This document shows, piece after piece, positions 25,901 through 40,900 of a stretch of DNA of 64,000 nt. This DNA comes from Lutjanus erythropterus (lineage: Eukaryota > Chordata > Actinopteri > Lutjaniformes > Lutjanidae). The notes under the pieces were generated by a model. The model was not told the DNA's origin, searched no databases, and worked only from the letters and a program-made list of their open reading frames with translations. How positions within the stretch are numbered: position 1 is the first letter of the stretch; every line of letters begins with the position of its first letter. The stretch is from contig CM034603.1 of assembly GCA_020091685.1 (NCBI GenBank), forward strand, positions 22,376,595 to 22,440,594. The letters run 5' to 3'. The position numbers and the translations under genes are program-made.

Positions 25901-28900
25901 CTCATCACCTTTTCTTCTGAGAGCACAGACAGATATGAGCGGGGCTCGGTTCCTCAGGGACGACCGTGACCAATAGAAAAGGTCCATAAGAAATTGAGGA
26001 GAGGGAGCGGTTATGGATTCCTTCATTCAGTACATATTCACTGACTTAATATATTTCACCAGCCTCAAAATCCTGCACAGCTCCCCCACTGTGCCGTCTC
26101 GTTAGAAGTATTCCTCTGCTGCTTGACACCTTTGCCAGTAAGTAAAATAATGACCCACAAGGGCTGAAGCAGATGCATTGAGAAGCTTGTTAGTGTAGTT
26201 ATTCAGGTCAAACTCTGCTGTATAAACCAGCTCTGCAGGCAAAGGTAGTTTTCTCTCTCTGACACCATTTGAAATTTAGATTAACTGGCCTTGAGAGTCA
26301 AAGATTTAGACAAGGTGAGTTGTATTTTTAATGTTTCTCTGCTGTTTTATGCTGCATTTAATGTTAAATGTACCCATTTAAGTTAGTTATTTGCTAATGG
26401 TGCTCCAAATTGATCAGCCCCCAATTGTTATCAGCCAGTATTCATTTTTAAGTTCGATTGGTGTTCTCTATGAAGGCCGATCAGAAGAGCTGATCAGATG
26501 ACGAGGTGAAGCGCAGGTCTGTTTTCCGTTTGGCGAGTAAATTTCTGAAGGCTGTGTGACTATGAATATAATTTAAAGGATCAGTGCGTAGGATATAGTG
26601 GTATCTAGTGGTGAGCTTGCAGATTGCAAACACATTGTCTCACTCCCCCCTCTCTAGAATATAGGAGAACCTAGAGTGGCTTTGAAATGTGTGTCAAATG
26701 CAAAAGGTCATATCTGGAGCCTGTGTTGTGTTTGTCTGTTCTGTGGGGTGATGCAACATGGCTGACTCTGTGGACGAGGACTTGTTCCCTCTGTAGATGT
26801 AAACAGCTTATTCTAAGGTAACGAAAACGAAAACATACTTATGAAAATAATATTACATTTCTGACATATTCTGTCAATAAATTCTGCTAAATCTTACACA
26901 CTGACTGGACCTTTAATCAGAAAACAGATTTGGCTAAAATAAAGTTGACAAATATATAACAGAATGCACATTTTGACTCTGACTAAACCTCTATATTGCT
27001 ACTGCTAGATGTCAGTGTAATATTTGATATTATTAATCATGGCCAGTTATGACACTGCCTCCATTATCAGATAAGCATCCATGCAAATTTGAAATTAAAT
27101 GTCTTTGTGTAAACACAGATAAAACTGAAATCATCATAGTTGGACCATCAAAACATATATATTTATTTAAAGTTGTCTCTTTGGATCTTGTGGATCGTCA
27201 TGTAATCTCTCAGAGCAAAACAGTTAAGAGTGGTGTCATATATGTCACCCATCCTCATCACTTGAGGATGGAAAGAAACCTTGACGGGAAGAGAAAGACA
27301 AATAAAGATAAAAAACTGCAGCTGTACAAGCCAGACCATCATACATGAACAGTTCTGTCACGGCATTGTCCTCATTAAGAGCCAAAGTGATAAATGGATT
27401 GTATTAGATAGAGATGGAGTGAGAGACGGATGAGACAAAGCAAAAAGGGCAGAGGACCATCAAGGAAATTTCACTAAATTTAATTTTGAATCCATTCCTG
27501 ATACATAATTCTTCTCAGCTGAAAGCTCCAGCAGGTACTTTTTATGTAAAAAATAAATTCGTTTAAATGATAAATGGGCTGCAGAGGATAAAGGCTTCTT
27601 GTTTCCCCTAATTGCGATGCTTCAGTTATTTTCATCAGTTTCCAATGTTGCTAATAATCACTGGTAGCAACATCAAGACTAAAAGGAAAATGCAAAAATG
27701 TTCTTTCAAACAGCAGCGAGTGAGGCTGCATTGATTGAGTGCAGGATTCTGAAGAGATAATTGTCCCTCCTCTCAAGAGAGTTTTCTTTTCCTCTGTTTC
27801 CAACCACTGAGAAGAGACTGAGGACTTTAGAGAGTATTCTTCACTGATGTCAAAATAAATTATTTTGGAGTGATAAACATAGACTGTAGTGAGATGGGGC
27901 TAAGCCATTGGTTTCTGCATAGACCCTAAATGTAAGAAATTTAATTTAGGAAGAGTGCAGCTGCCTAACAGGGCTTGACACTAAGCTTTTGCCCTTTAGG
28001 CAAGTAGCAGAAATGTTGTTCTTGCCAGCCAAATTCACTTGTCCAAAATGGACAATGTAAGCATGTAAAAATACATAAAAATTAACAACGAATTGTACAA
28101 TCATTATATGTATATTATACTTACATACTTTTATTTTGTTTAACTTTTTTAATGTTTAGAATGCAGAGGTTTTACTTGTAGTTGAGTATTTTTTATTGAT
28201 ATTAGTACTTTTGCTTCAGTAATGGACCTAAATACTTCCACCTCTGGTGGGAACATCCACAGACTAACTGTATAATAATTAAAAGCTTTGTCTTGTGTTT
28301 GCTGCCACAGAGGAGAAATAAAAAGCTCATTTATGTTGAAAAGAAATTCTGAAAATGATTAAAAATGCTTCTGGAGGACATGTAAAAGCAATGGTCAAAT
28401 CTTGAGTCAGCTGATTTTAGCTAAATTCTTGCTAACTACGCACATCTACATCAGTTGTTAGCTTGCTAGTTACATCTCATAGCTAATTTTATCAAAATGC
28501 CAGCTAACTAGCTAGCTGCTCCATTAGCAAACGTAAGATGTGACAATGTCACTTTTACAAGTACCCCAGAAACATCTTTTAATAATCTTCAACATTTGGT
28601 TTTCTTTCAACATAGACGAGCCAACATGTACAAGTCAAGCACATATAGCATAATGAAACAGAAAATGAGAGAGTTGACTGAGGTTTCGTCGGTTACAAAG
28701 CTTGCTCAACTGTTAATGAAGCACAGAGCAAATAGGGGCAGGACTTAGGAAGGGTCAATTTAATCCAGTGGCATTTGGGTGTGCACCCACTGATAACGCC
28801 CTTGGAAATCAAATTCAAAATTGCCTGCAGAACTGCCATTTTATTAATTCAGAACATCAATAAAACAACTGATATTACCTCTCACACCAACAGCAGGTCT

Positions 28901-31900
28901 CTCAGAATTTAAATTCAAGTCTGATTACAAGGGTAGAAATGGTAATTTTCTGCAGAGAGGAGGGAGGACTGTAGAGAGAAAGAGCAGTGGGATGAGAACA
29001 TGAAGGGAAAAAGATGGGAACTGAGAGAAAAGGAAGAAGACTGAAAGCTCAGACAGCAGTGAAACCTCACATTAGCATTTCCCTCAGGCATCATCACCTC
29101 ATTTTTGAGAAGCATCGCTGCAGAACACTGCTTCAACTTTTCCACCGGTTATTACAGTCAGGGAGGTTTTGGATGGGTAAACCCACATAAAGTAAAATCA
29201 CCTTAAACTCTTCTCTGGCAACTTTTAATTAAACCAGTTTTGAGGAATAAATGCATAATTTATTTGTACAAATATGAGATTTCAACAAGAGCTCATAACA
29301 TATTTCAGTTTAATCACTGGTTATAATTTCAGCTTTACTTGTTTTTCACCAAGCGCACATGATTTGCATCGTGAACAAGGAGGTAACCTAACGTGCCAGA
29401 TGCTTTGTACCATGCCATGTGGGAGGTCGTTCTTGGAAACTGTTTGGAAAAGGGCTGGCACTTTCAAAAAAGTGCTGGCAGGTGATTGGATTAAAACAGC
29501 ACAGCAAAATAATGAGAAATACAGGAAGAGGGCTGCAGGGTCTCTGTCTCATTGTACTTTTCATTTCATTTCTTTTCATTGTACTAGTAGGAGGACAGAC
29601 ATTTTTTAGTTCCACGTTGTCTGGAACACAGCAATATACCATCATTCCATAGGTCCTACAAACTCATGTAATGCTGGTATTTTATTTTTTCCCCTCCATG
29701 TTGCTGCTTCATTGCTTGAAGGCTCCTCTCAGCATTTCAGAGGGCAGGTAGACGGGCAGCAAGTGACTCTGAGCCCTCCTTCACCAGATAAAAGAGTCTG
29801 ACACATCTGCAGCAATGGAGCAGGTTTGGATCAGAGCGACAGCAGGAGGCGGGTGCTGACGAGGGGACATTAACTTTTTATGTAGAAGTGAGGAGTCCTC
29901 AAGCTGTGTCAGGACGCCCTGAGACTGTTTTCAAAGTCAGCACTATGTCTGACGTGTCCTATGAGGCGACACAAACATGATCATACGGGACAAGATTCAC
30001 TATATTTGATGCACCTTCCTGGTTACACAAACTATTTGCTCTACCAGATGATGAGTCATCGTCAGTACATAGCAAAGTCACTTTTTGTCCTCACCACATC
30101 AGGCAGTGACAGCTTCACTTGCACTACATAATTTAGTCCTTGCAGTCGTTCCTTGTTGCAAAGCGCTTTGTAACTTTGCTTTTGGAAGTGCTCTTGAAAA
30201 TTTGAAAATGCTATAAATAAAGCAAAATTGACTGAAAAATGTTTTAAAGCAGCAGAAAAAAAGTTCAGATAAACCTGTTCTACACTACCTGCCCGACACC
30301 AAACAGCAGAAAGACAAAGTTAGTGACTAGCTTGTGAATACAGTGGAGTATTTAAGAATTCCTCCAGGCAGGGTGGAGACCAAAAACAGAGCTAAATGAA
30401 GAGTGAACACTAGACTCACATTCACAAAACATGACTTCAGATGAATGCTAATATTGGTCTGACTGCTGAATGTGTAAGTTGTGTTCACAGCTTGTTACCC
30501 TGCCCTCCTGTGGCCAACTTTTACAGATAGTTTCATTTCAGTAACTGTTTGAATACAAAAGAAAGCAAACTAATATTTCACTAAGAATGAAAAATCATCC
30601 AACAACACCACAAATTTATCTTGTGACCCTTTGGAGGGGCTCAACCACCACTGAGAACCACTAGGTTAAGAACCGCTGGACTAAACTATTGAACTTGACT
30701 ATATAATGTTGTTAAAACTACCTGCACTAATTGCTTCTGCGCCTTGATTCATCTGCATTAATAACCTAATAATTTAACGACTCTTACTTATAATGGAATA
30801 CTTATTGTGGTATTGGTATACTTCATCCACCACCTCATGCAGTTGAATTTTCTTCAATTATTGACTCCTGCAGAGAAAGATCAAAGTCTGCTTTTCAAAT
30901 ATTCAGACAGTGTAAATACAGATCTGTGGGGATTCATCATGTTGGTTTTAACACTAATACACAAGACTGTATGTGTGAAAGAGAGTTTGATTCAATAATG
31001 TTTTAATGGCTGTATCTTTTGTATTTTTGATGGCGCTTTTTAGGCGGTGGTTAATGGAGACTGTGTGGGTCCCAGATCTCTCATTAACCTTCATCCACTG
31101 TCAGTCTTCAATTAACAGACTGAGCCTCACTGCCTCACGCATACACTGATCAAAAAAAAAAATACACTCGGCCTGGAGGAGTAAATTGAGTACATTTACT
31201 CACCTGCAACACCTGAGCAACTTCCTTTACCTTAATTAAATGAGACTTGAGACTGATATTCTACATTCAACATATTAAACTCATAAAGAAAATGGTGTGG
31301 TTAAACTAATAAAAAAATTGGTACTGCATGTGAGACTCAAACAATGAGAGCAAAGTCAGATTTTTGCCAGTTTGCCTCGGACAAGTGACTTGGTAGATTT
31401 ACTAGCCCTGTGCATTTTACTCAACACAGTCAGTTGGCCCTGTTGTTGAACCCTGACTTATACTGTATACTGTACACCACTAAACTGATTGGCTGTTTGG
31501 AAATGGGGATTTAAACCATCAAACTTGTAATAATTGAAAACAGTGAGTGAAAAAACCGCCATGAGAAAATAGTCCATGATAAATACCTATTAGTAGCAGT
31601 AGTATAATGAATAAACTCATCAGCTTAAGAAATGAACTTTTGTCCACCAGTCACCAGCCAAATGGCAGGTGGACAAAATGTTCAAAAATGTTCAAATGTT
31701 CAAATTTTAATGCCCACTCAACAGATTACCATTGTTTTTTTGGCTGGTCAAGAAGCAAATCTACCACTGAGTTGCATATTTTACCAGCATTTGGGAGTGC
31801 TAATGAAGAAAAGAAAATACAAAACATACAAGGTTTCCAGTAATGAAATGCAGTTCGACTCAGCTAAACTACTGCACTTTGTAAATAATGTTTTGAATGA

Positions 31901-34900
31901 GAGGCGACTCATTTTACTACAGTTTTACATCTTTTACTCCTGCTGTTCTCTTCATATAATAATCAGTCATGTTTTAGTGATGAACAGTTTTGAAACGAGC
32001 CGTGGAGTTGTACTGGAACAAAGTTTTACGCTGAATTTTTAAATCACTTCATTAAGTTCCTTCTGTCGTCTGAAATGAGTGAAACCCGTGAGAACAACAT
32101 CTGTCGTTTCCCCTCCAGCGCGCTCCTGAACACAGCTTTTTCATCAGAGCTGCAGTCTGAGTTAGTTCAGTTAAAACGTGCAAAAAAATCACAGCACAGC
32201 TGATCAACTGATCACCAATACTCTGTCTCTTTCTGCTTTTCTCTCTCTGTGTGTGAATGAGGCCAGTTTAATAGCGAGCAATCAACAGCTGCTCATTATT
32301 ATCCTGCCTGTGTGTGTGTGTGTGCTTTCAACTCTCTCTAATGAGGTGTAACTTGCATTGAATGAGTGTGTGTGTGTGTGTGTGTGAGCACTTCACTACA
32401 TGTACGTACCCATCATGAAGATGACCTTTGTTTCTTCTGTTCTGTGTAACCTGTCAGAGGAAACAAAATCAAAGTTTAACATGTAGTGCAGACTAGTACA
32501 CATGCAGTATACTGCATGCACACACACACACCACACACACACACACACAAAAATTGTTATTCCCTCTTTTATCTTCAACAGCCAGGCTGTTTAGGCAAGT
32601 ACAGCGAGCGAGCCACAAAAGTTGCAGCCACAAGAACAGAGGTGTGAGGTAAAAGAAATAAAAGTGTGAATAAAATAAGCTATAATTAAATATATAGAAC
32701 AACTGAGAGATGCAGCTAAAAAAGAATGTTTTCAATTCAGTTTTAAAAGACTAAAGTGTTGTGTCATACCTGACATGATAGGGTGCCATGTTCCTTCAGC
32801 TTGGAGCATAAAAACTAAAAGCACCCATTTTTGTGGAGATGATGAATGATAATATTATTAACATAGTCTTACTCCTTGTGCCTCAGACATACATGCACAA
32901 GTTTTCATCATCACAAGTTCAACTTTGGTGACCTTTGACTGTCTCAGCCTCAACCAGTAGCAGAGACATTTGTCTGTGTTGTTCCCCTCTACAGGCGATG
33001 GCCACTTCCCTGCATGTCCGTATGAGTGAACGTGCCCTTAACTCTTTTAACGTAACAAGACTAAATTGAAATCTCGTATATGGCTGGACTGTGTCTGGTG
33101 GATGTGGGGTACTGTAGGCAACTTGTTACACAGATTGTCACTAATAGTGTCTATTATGTTATTTCTTGGAATAAATGTTCATCTGAAATTTCTGTAGTGG
33201 TCACAGTAACATTTGTCCTCATGTACTGAAGTAGTAGATCATATGACATTGTTAAGCAACATTTGAGCCAAAAAATGTTAAAAATGCAACTGAAAGAACA
33301 ATATTTTCCACTAATATCTTAAAATGTTTTTTTTTTTTTTTTTTTTGAAGAAAACTAATTGTAATTCTAATATAATAATAGCTGGTTGATTCACTAGCAC
33401 ACAATAGACAATAGAAATGTAGTTTCTCAGTCTTTCATCATATTCCACCTAACTGTGCCGAGCTTGTGAGTTTGTGGTTTAGTTTACTTTAGTTCATTAG
33501 GACCCCTATTAGCTACAGCACGGCAGCAGCTATTCTTTCTGGGGTCCAGGAATCACAATATTCCCTGTGGGGTGTAGGCAACAAACAGAGTGACAAGTTA
33601 ACCTGCACTTGACTCACGCGCGCACAGTTTGACTGACATCAAACACACCCAGGATGACAGACTCTTCTGCTTTCTTCACCGCCATTAGATAAAAGCCAGA
33701 CTTTAGAAATACGTCTGTCCTGCAGTGGTTAGACTTTTGAAAACTAGAACCAATCAAAATGTGGGACATGGTGTCCTTATGTAGGATGTGGGACAATGGA
33801 TAAAATACTGTGCAGTCTCACCTTAGTTTATAGTGTGTCCCATAAACAAAAATACATATTTTTCCTCTGGTCTGTATTGCTATTTATCCAGCTAGAGTTT
33901 TGGTGTGTGTGTGAGTTGCAGAGTTTTGGAGATACCGGCTATAGACATGTCTGCCTTCACTCACTAATGTAATGGTATTAAATGGTACTCGGCTTGTGGT
34001 GCTCAAAGCACCAGAAAAATACACTTGAAAAATTCAAAACGAGCATCTCTTTCCAAAAATCCTGACCCAGTTAGTCAAGATAATCCACAGACCTTGTTGT
34101 GATATAAGGATATATCACATATAATAAGGATATTGGGTAGCTGGATAGCTGCTGGCTATGCTGGAAGCAAAAAAAACACTGGTTGATACCCCCAGAGGTT
34201 AAATTATTGTCAGACAATAGAAAGTGTGTTCCAAGATTGCATCACCACTGACCACACCCAATATCAGAGTTTCATATGGACAAGAGATTTTTGCTGAATG
34301 CAAATATATTATAAACGTGGCTCATGCAAATTTGGCAGCCAACGTGTCGACTAAACACAGGGTTTGTTCTCCTTTAATCTGTTGGGTCTCCTCCTCCTCC
34401 TCCTCCTCCTCTCTGTCCTCTGCCTGCTGCAGGGTGACGTTAGCGTAGCGACAGCTAGCTGACGAGATAAACATCAGGTCTAACTGGTGACAGTGAATCA
34501 ACAGATGAGCCCTCCTCCTCCTCCCCCATTACACAATCAATACTGTTGATGCAGAGCAACACTGATGACTACACACGCACGCACGCACAAACACACACAG
34601 AGCTGCAGGGAGAAGTTCATTCAGGCGTCTGGCGAATAACGGTTACATGACGTGTGGCATTTACTGAGATGGAACAATATGTCTGTGATGAAACGCTGAG
34701 TGGATTCGGCTGCTGCTTTATGAAAGAAGGCAGAGGTGGATCAATATGTGGTTGCTAATACAAACTTTGGTGATAAGTTGTGGTGTTGTTTACACAGGAA
34801 GGGTAGGGTGTGTTTGTGTGTTTTGTGTTTTGACTGTTTATACAGACGGTCGATCAAAATCAACCATTTCACCAACTCACTTTCTGAGGTTCCTTCAGCG

Positions 34901-37900
34901 GACTCAGTTTCTTCTTCCTCTTCAACCTGGAAAGAAAGAGATGCAGATGAATATTGTTCAGCTTCTTTTTCAGTACCTTGTGTGACACAAGGTCACCTGT
35001 GTGTTTTGCCAAAATGCCTATTAAAATCATATTTGAACTTGAGATAAGGAACAGACAGACACTACATGGCCAGAAGTATGTGGACACAGCACTCTGCAAC
35101 TACTTTGATAATTGATTGATTGTTTTTCAGTGTTTCCATCTCATCTTCTAAACTGTGAGGATTTCCTGATTTTCTTTGTCTCATGGGATTATAAACTGCA
35201 TATATATATATTTGGATTTTGGACTGTTGATCTGACAGAATTTTTTTTTTTTAAGATGTCACGTTGGACTTTGTAAATTTTGGGATTTTTTTTTCTTGTT
35301 GTTATAATATTTTATAGAAAAAAACAGCTAATTGAGAAAATAATCTGCAGATTAATTATGAAATTATGAAATGAATCATTAGTTGCAGCTCTATTAGACA
35401 GCCAAACACTACATGCAGATGTTGAACATCTGGCAATGCAGACCTGTAACAGAGCTGAGATGCTGTGGTTTGTTAATAGAGTTAGTCTGTAGTTCTGCTA
35501 AGTCATCAGTCAGACTCAGGCAGCCTGTTCATTCCCAACACAACAAACACAGCAGCATGGTCAGTGCCCCTATGCTTCAAACTGTGACGCTGTAGGCACC
35601 AGGTTGACTCTTTCATGACATTAAGTAAGTTATGTATGTCACTCTTTCATCTTTTCTAACTACGTATGTATATTATTGCTAATTTGATCACAGACCCTGC
35701 GTGTGCAAAACTGATCCTAGAGACATAGCTACAGCAGTTTTAAAGTTCCACTAACCATATTTAAAGGGATGGGACTGAGAACGAGTTGAGTCAACTCACA
35801 GTAGTTTACAATGATAACAACTGACAAGCTCCTCGCGGCTGTGTACTTCCAACAGATTCCTGTGGTCCCTAAAATCTCTTTTTATTCTCTTTACTTCATG
35901 CACAACATTGTCTAACTTGCATCTGACTAATCTAAAAACAACACTAAAATTAACTCTACAGATAAGTCTAAAAATATGTTTGTGATGCTGGCTGCTGATG
36001 TTGTCATGTTTAAACAGGAAATGGCCTCCCTCAAAAAGGAAGACCATTGGAAGCCCACTGGTAAAAAGAAGCATGAAGTGTTCATATACTTTTGGCAGGA
36101 TAATGTTGTGAAAATGAGTAAATCGAATAAGAGCACAAAGTAAGTGTTTAAAAAAAGAGAGCTACAGTAGAAACAAACAAACAAAAACAGTTAAATCTTA
36201 GTTAGCAAGAGAGATAAAAGATGAAAGAGTGTTTGAGGAAGAGAAAGAATAAGACGGAGTGCTGAGTAAACCCTCCGTCTCCCTGGAGCAAACACATGGT
36301 CTGAGCCTGGAGGAGGACTGAGACTCTCTGCAGCCTCATTCACTGAATCATCATTACAGAGTTACAAACACATGGCAGAGTCAAACCCCGGGCACAGAAA
36401 TTGGCTAAAGACATTTTCCACTTGGTTTCATCTGTTTTGAGAGGAAATCTGATTCATTTGATTCAAGCGTCGACTACTTCAGATATTTGAGACCATTTTC
36501 AAAAATGATTTCTCCTCTCAGGCCTCATTGCTGCAGGTTTCCATGGTTATCCTCCTCAGCTTTGGCCATCCGCATCATTCGAGCACGACTAACCTGCTAA
36601 TAACTTCAGAGTTAGCACAGAATTTAAGGATTTTTTTTATGATCTAACAGTGTAAACAGTCAAATAAGGAGTGAAAGATTACACTGGGATCACTGCTGAT
36701 CTCTGTGAGTGTAAAGAGGAGGATCATATTCAGAGTCATGACAGAAATAACTACAGAAATACTTTCAGACTAGCGAAGCCAGAGATTCATTTTGCTCTCA
36801 TTTAGAATAAAATTTTAAATAAATGGAGATAGTTTCCTAAATTCAGTTATTTAGTAATCTGATCTCTCAAATAATTTAAAGCTGCTTTAATTAATATTCA
36901 CTCAATTATCAAGTTACTCTGAAATCCCCCCAATTCTATCAGTGATTGCTTTTTTTTTGCTTAGCCATGTGGGAGTAGCAAAACACAATACTGACACACT
37001 ATCACCTCATCTACAGTTGACTTTGTGAACATATTACTGTAGAAACAGTTGCTAATAATGCATTCACATGGATTCAGGCAGGCAATATGGCCTACTACAA
37101 TTTGAAAATTGTAGTAGGCCATATTGCCATTTCGCTGAAATTTTGATTAATTGTTCAGCCCTACTTGTAGCTCCATTTTGGGCTCCACTAACTCTAAATA
37201 TCTGACTTTGTTCACCACTTAGCTACTAACTGTCTGTCTTCCGTTTGGTGCTGAGATGTAGCGTGCAGTGGTTTTATGGGAGCTCTTTCACTGAAAACAG
37301 CAGCATGCAACAACACTGTATCACATCTTTCTTTCCATTCATCACTTTAAGTAACTTCTTTCACATTTAACGTTTGGCCTCTTGCAGCTTTGACTTGTTT
37401 CATAGATCAATTTCATTAATAATTTGCACCCTTACATTGCTAACCGCAAAAACTGCTATTTACTCAGTTGCTCTCATTTACTTGTAGCCATTAGGCGCTC
37501 AAGATATTTTGAACATTTGCAGTAACAACAATACTATAGCAATGTGATCTGTGATCTCCATAGATATTAGTGTTTACAGGTCTTAAAACATAGCACAGTG
37601 TTTAACCGCCAACTACCAAAATGCAAGATATCAAAGTATATGTCCTGAGAAGGACATGAGCTCCCCATAAGCCTAATTTGTGACGTTGGACGTTTGATGT
37701 TGTGTGCGCCACCCTGGTGCGCTGTCCATGGTTCTGACATGGAATGGAGGTGATTGACAGACAGACAGACAGAACATGTCACCTACTTTGGTTCCTGTTT
37801 GCTTTTCGATGTTGCAAAAAGCATATTAACTTGTGAAAAAAGCCTTGACACTCCCTCTGAGCTTGTTTAAATTCTGGAGCGTCAAATTAGGACCAAAGCT

Positions 37901-40900
37901 TTTTGTTCTGCGCCCGCACTATGTGTTTGGGGAAAGTTAATTCTAACTCTTTAACTATCTGTAAAATTAACAGTGACATGCTTTTCATAGTCACTCTGAA
38001 ATCGGCCATGCTGACACACATTTCCATGTATGCATGTGCATGTGGTATGTTTTAGAAACGGTGCACACTGGAAAATAGTCCTCCATCGAAAGCCACTGTG
38101 TAATTTAAACCCCAAGACTAAAAATGAAACCGTATGAAATTCAACATTTCCAAAGAAAGAGCTTCAAGGAGACAAACAGTAGTAACTTGAAGGAATGTCT
38201 TAAGCAATTTGAGGCATTAATGACAGAAACACAGAAGAAAATAATTATATTGAATTGATGATTTAATTATATACATGAATAATTTGATTTGTGATCATTT
38301 GAATGAACAATTTTTCAAATGTTCAACTCTCAGGCGCCTAATGGACTTAGTGGATAAGTGCTGTCTCATTTCTGGGCAAATAATGATGAGGCAGAGTGCT
38401 CAAGATGAAAATGTTAATGGATCATTTAAATGGCACACAGAAACTGATCAGTCATGCAAACACCAAGCCGTGGGAGTAGAGAGGGAATGTCAAGAGTGCA
38501 GATCAGATTCTGTGTTTGAGTTTCTCACCAGGATGCACAGCTTGAAAGCTCCATTAGAACTTGGATACTGATGTAATCATTGTGTTTGTTTTGTACGAAC
38601 TGGGACTGAGCTTCAGTCTCCAACACAACTCACAACCTTATGATGTTTGTTGGCAGTAAAAATGATTCAAATTGTGCAACACATTTACAAAAATCTGAGT
38701 AGGAATATACAACAGTCATCTATTGTCTCTAGCAGCCGGGTCTCTCAGGCATGTAGCTATCAAAATCCATTATGTGCTTCATCACCTCCATGTTTCCTCT
38801 CACTTCCCACCAAAAACCAATTGAATGTGTGAAAATGGAGCATCCATCTTCACATTCAAGGGAAAAATGTCTAATATGCAGATAAATGCAGCGTGAAATG
38901 ACCATCTGCCAGCTTAGTGTGGACAGAAATACACATTGTTGTTGTCGTTCTCACACTGTTATATGACGTCAAAGGTCATATAACCTTAACGCAGACCGTG
39001 ATCTTTCCATAAACTTAACCAAACTTTAACCAAACCATTGTTAACATCAGGAAAAAGATTTACTTTTCAACATGGATTTGCAACTGACAGGCAAAGATCA
39101 GTGGGTGAAGAAGTATTCATGACCTTTAATTAAGTAAAAGTAGCAACAACACACTGTAAAAACACTCCAATACAAGTAAAAGTCCTGCATTCAAAATCTT
39201 ACTTAAGTAAAAGTATTTTCAGCAAAATGTACTTACTATCAAAAGTAAAAGTCCCTGTCAGTGTTTTACTATTTTATCTGATGTTTCTGGATTAATGTTA
39301 CTGCTGCATTAATGTGTACGTTGCATTTTACTGCTGTAGATATCTAAGGTTGAGCCAATTTTAACTACTTTATATACTGTCTGGTGGTTTCATCTGCAGC
39401 AGTGAATCATATTCTATAAGATCATCATGTTTGTGGTGTCGCTGATCTGTGAAGAACCATGTAAAAAGTTTAATGAGCTTCAGTTTTGTGAAAATGCCAG
39501 GGTTTGTCCTGCAAGTCTAACTCATGGAACTTACGGCGGGTGTACGCTCTACCAACCAAGCCACCGGACCAAAGGCATCATTTTTGTCTTCACTTTTGAA
39601 AATTATAGTCTGAAAAGTAACTAGCTAACATTTCTAACATTTCACCACTGTAAATGATGCCGTCCTGCGGCCAAAGAGGAGTCAGATCTTCTAAATATAG
39701 TTAGATAAATACAATGAATGTATTTTTCTAAGAAGGTTTGGACACAAGATACAGCAGAAAGATACAGAAATCAATTAGTGACAGAACACTAGATGGTCAT
39801 CTGTCATCAGTGAAATAGCTCAACAAGACGAGGATAGACAAGAGAAAGAGAAAATCATATTTCAGTGCCTGAGATTTCCACTCCTACAGTAGGTGGGGGA
39901 TTAACAGCACTGAAGTCATGCTGTGTGAAATACAAAGCAATGTAACTGACTTGTTTTAGCATTGTACAGAGCAATTTGCAGTCTGGAGACTGACTGTCAG
40001 TAACCGTCAGAAAACAGCTTGGCATCGACTGCGGACAGACAACTGAGGAAGAAAACAACCTCCCTTGACATTTCCATCTATTACCGGCTCTTGACCACAC
40101 ATCGCTATGAAACTAAGTTTAATGGCTGTGATTTAGACATGCGGCTGTTTGCAGACGGGTCAGAGTGAAGTGGAGCTGCACTTACAGACAGTAGAGACCC
40201 AGAACGAAGTGAAGCAGAGCTCTGTTCGTGTTAAATAAAAAACGTCAGTGTGGGGGAGTGCTGGGTGCCAACGACGAGCCAGCTTGGCATGTGGGTACAC
40301 CAACTGTTCTGATGAGTCAGAGAGAGGCAGAAACACACGCACAGCAGGCACTGCTTACACGTGACAGAGACGAGATATTACTGTATGTATATAAACACAA
40401 AAACACACTTTTCTTATTTTCTGCTAAGTTGAGACTGCACTGTATGTTGGTATGTGATACACACACTTCTATGCATGCAAAAACAACAACACCTAAAGTC
40501 TGAGGCTGTGATGCTCATTGCACAATCAAGAAAAACAACAGTGTTGAATGGATGCTGCTGAGCCAATGTTTTCTCTTTATCATCCAATAGTTATTAGTTA
40601 TCCAAGAGATATTTCAGTCTGGACCAAAATGGTGGATGGACCAACTGCCAGACCAGCAAACTGACAGATGGCTGACCCTAAAATCCAATATTTCCATGCA
40701 GCCCTGTTCATTAAAATGTAATACTGTCCGTAATAGTCTAACACAACCAGCTACCACTATAAGGAGCAACAGTAGCAACGTACATTTACTCAAGTACTGT
40801 GCTTAAACTTACAACAAGAAGTTTTTAACTGGTTATGAAACAGTTTCTCTGTGAAATCAGATGAAATAATGAAAATCATCAGGATTTATCTTCTGTTTGT

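Larger units (their letters stand above)
24021..32409 (-). other. AK5 intron (8.4 kb)
   Basis: Repeats in it are listed separately. In 25260-26560, 27260-27960 and 28570-30140 I see only plain AT-rich intron sequence. The open frame at 29274-29652 on the plus strand and its minus-strand partner show no known motif. Confidence 0.7.
32451..34880 (-). other. AK5 intron between linker exon and small exon
   Basis: About 2.4 kb. It holds a CA microsatellite, a T20 run (33327-33346), a LINE-tail repeat, a TTAA-family MITE fragment (33835-34110) and a CTC microsatellite. No other coding signal was found. Confidence 0.6.
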
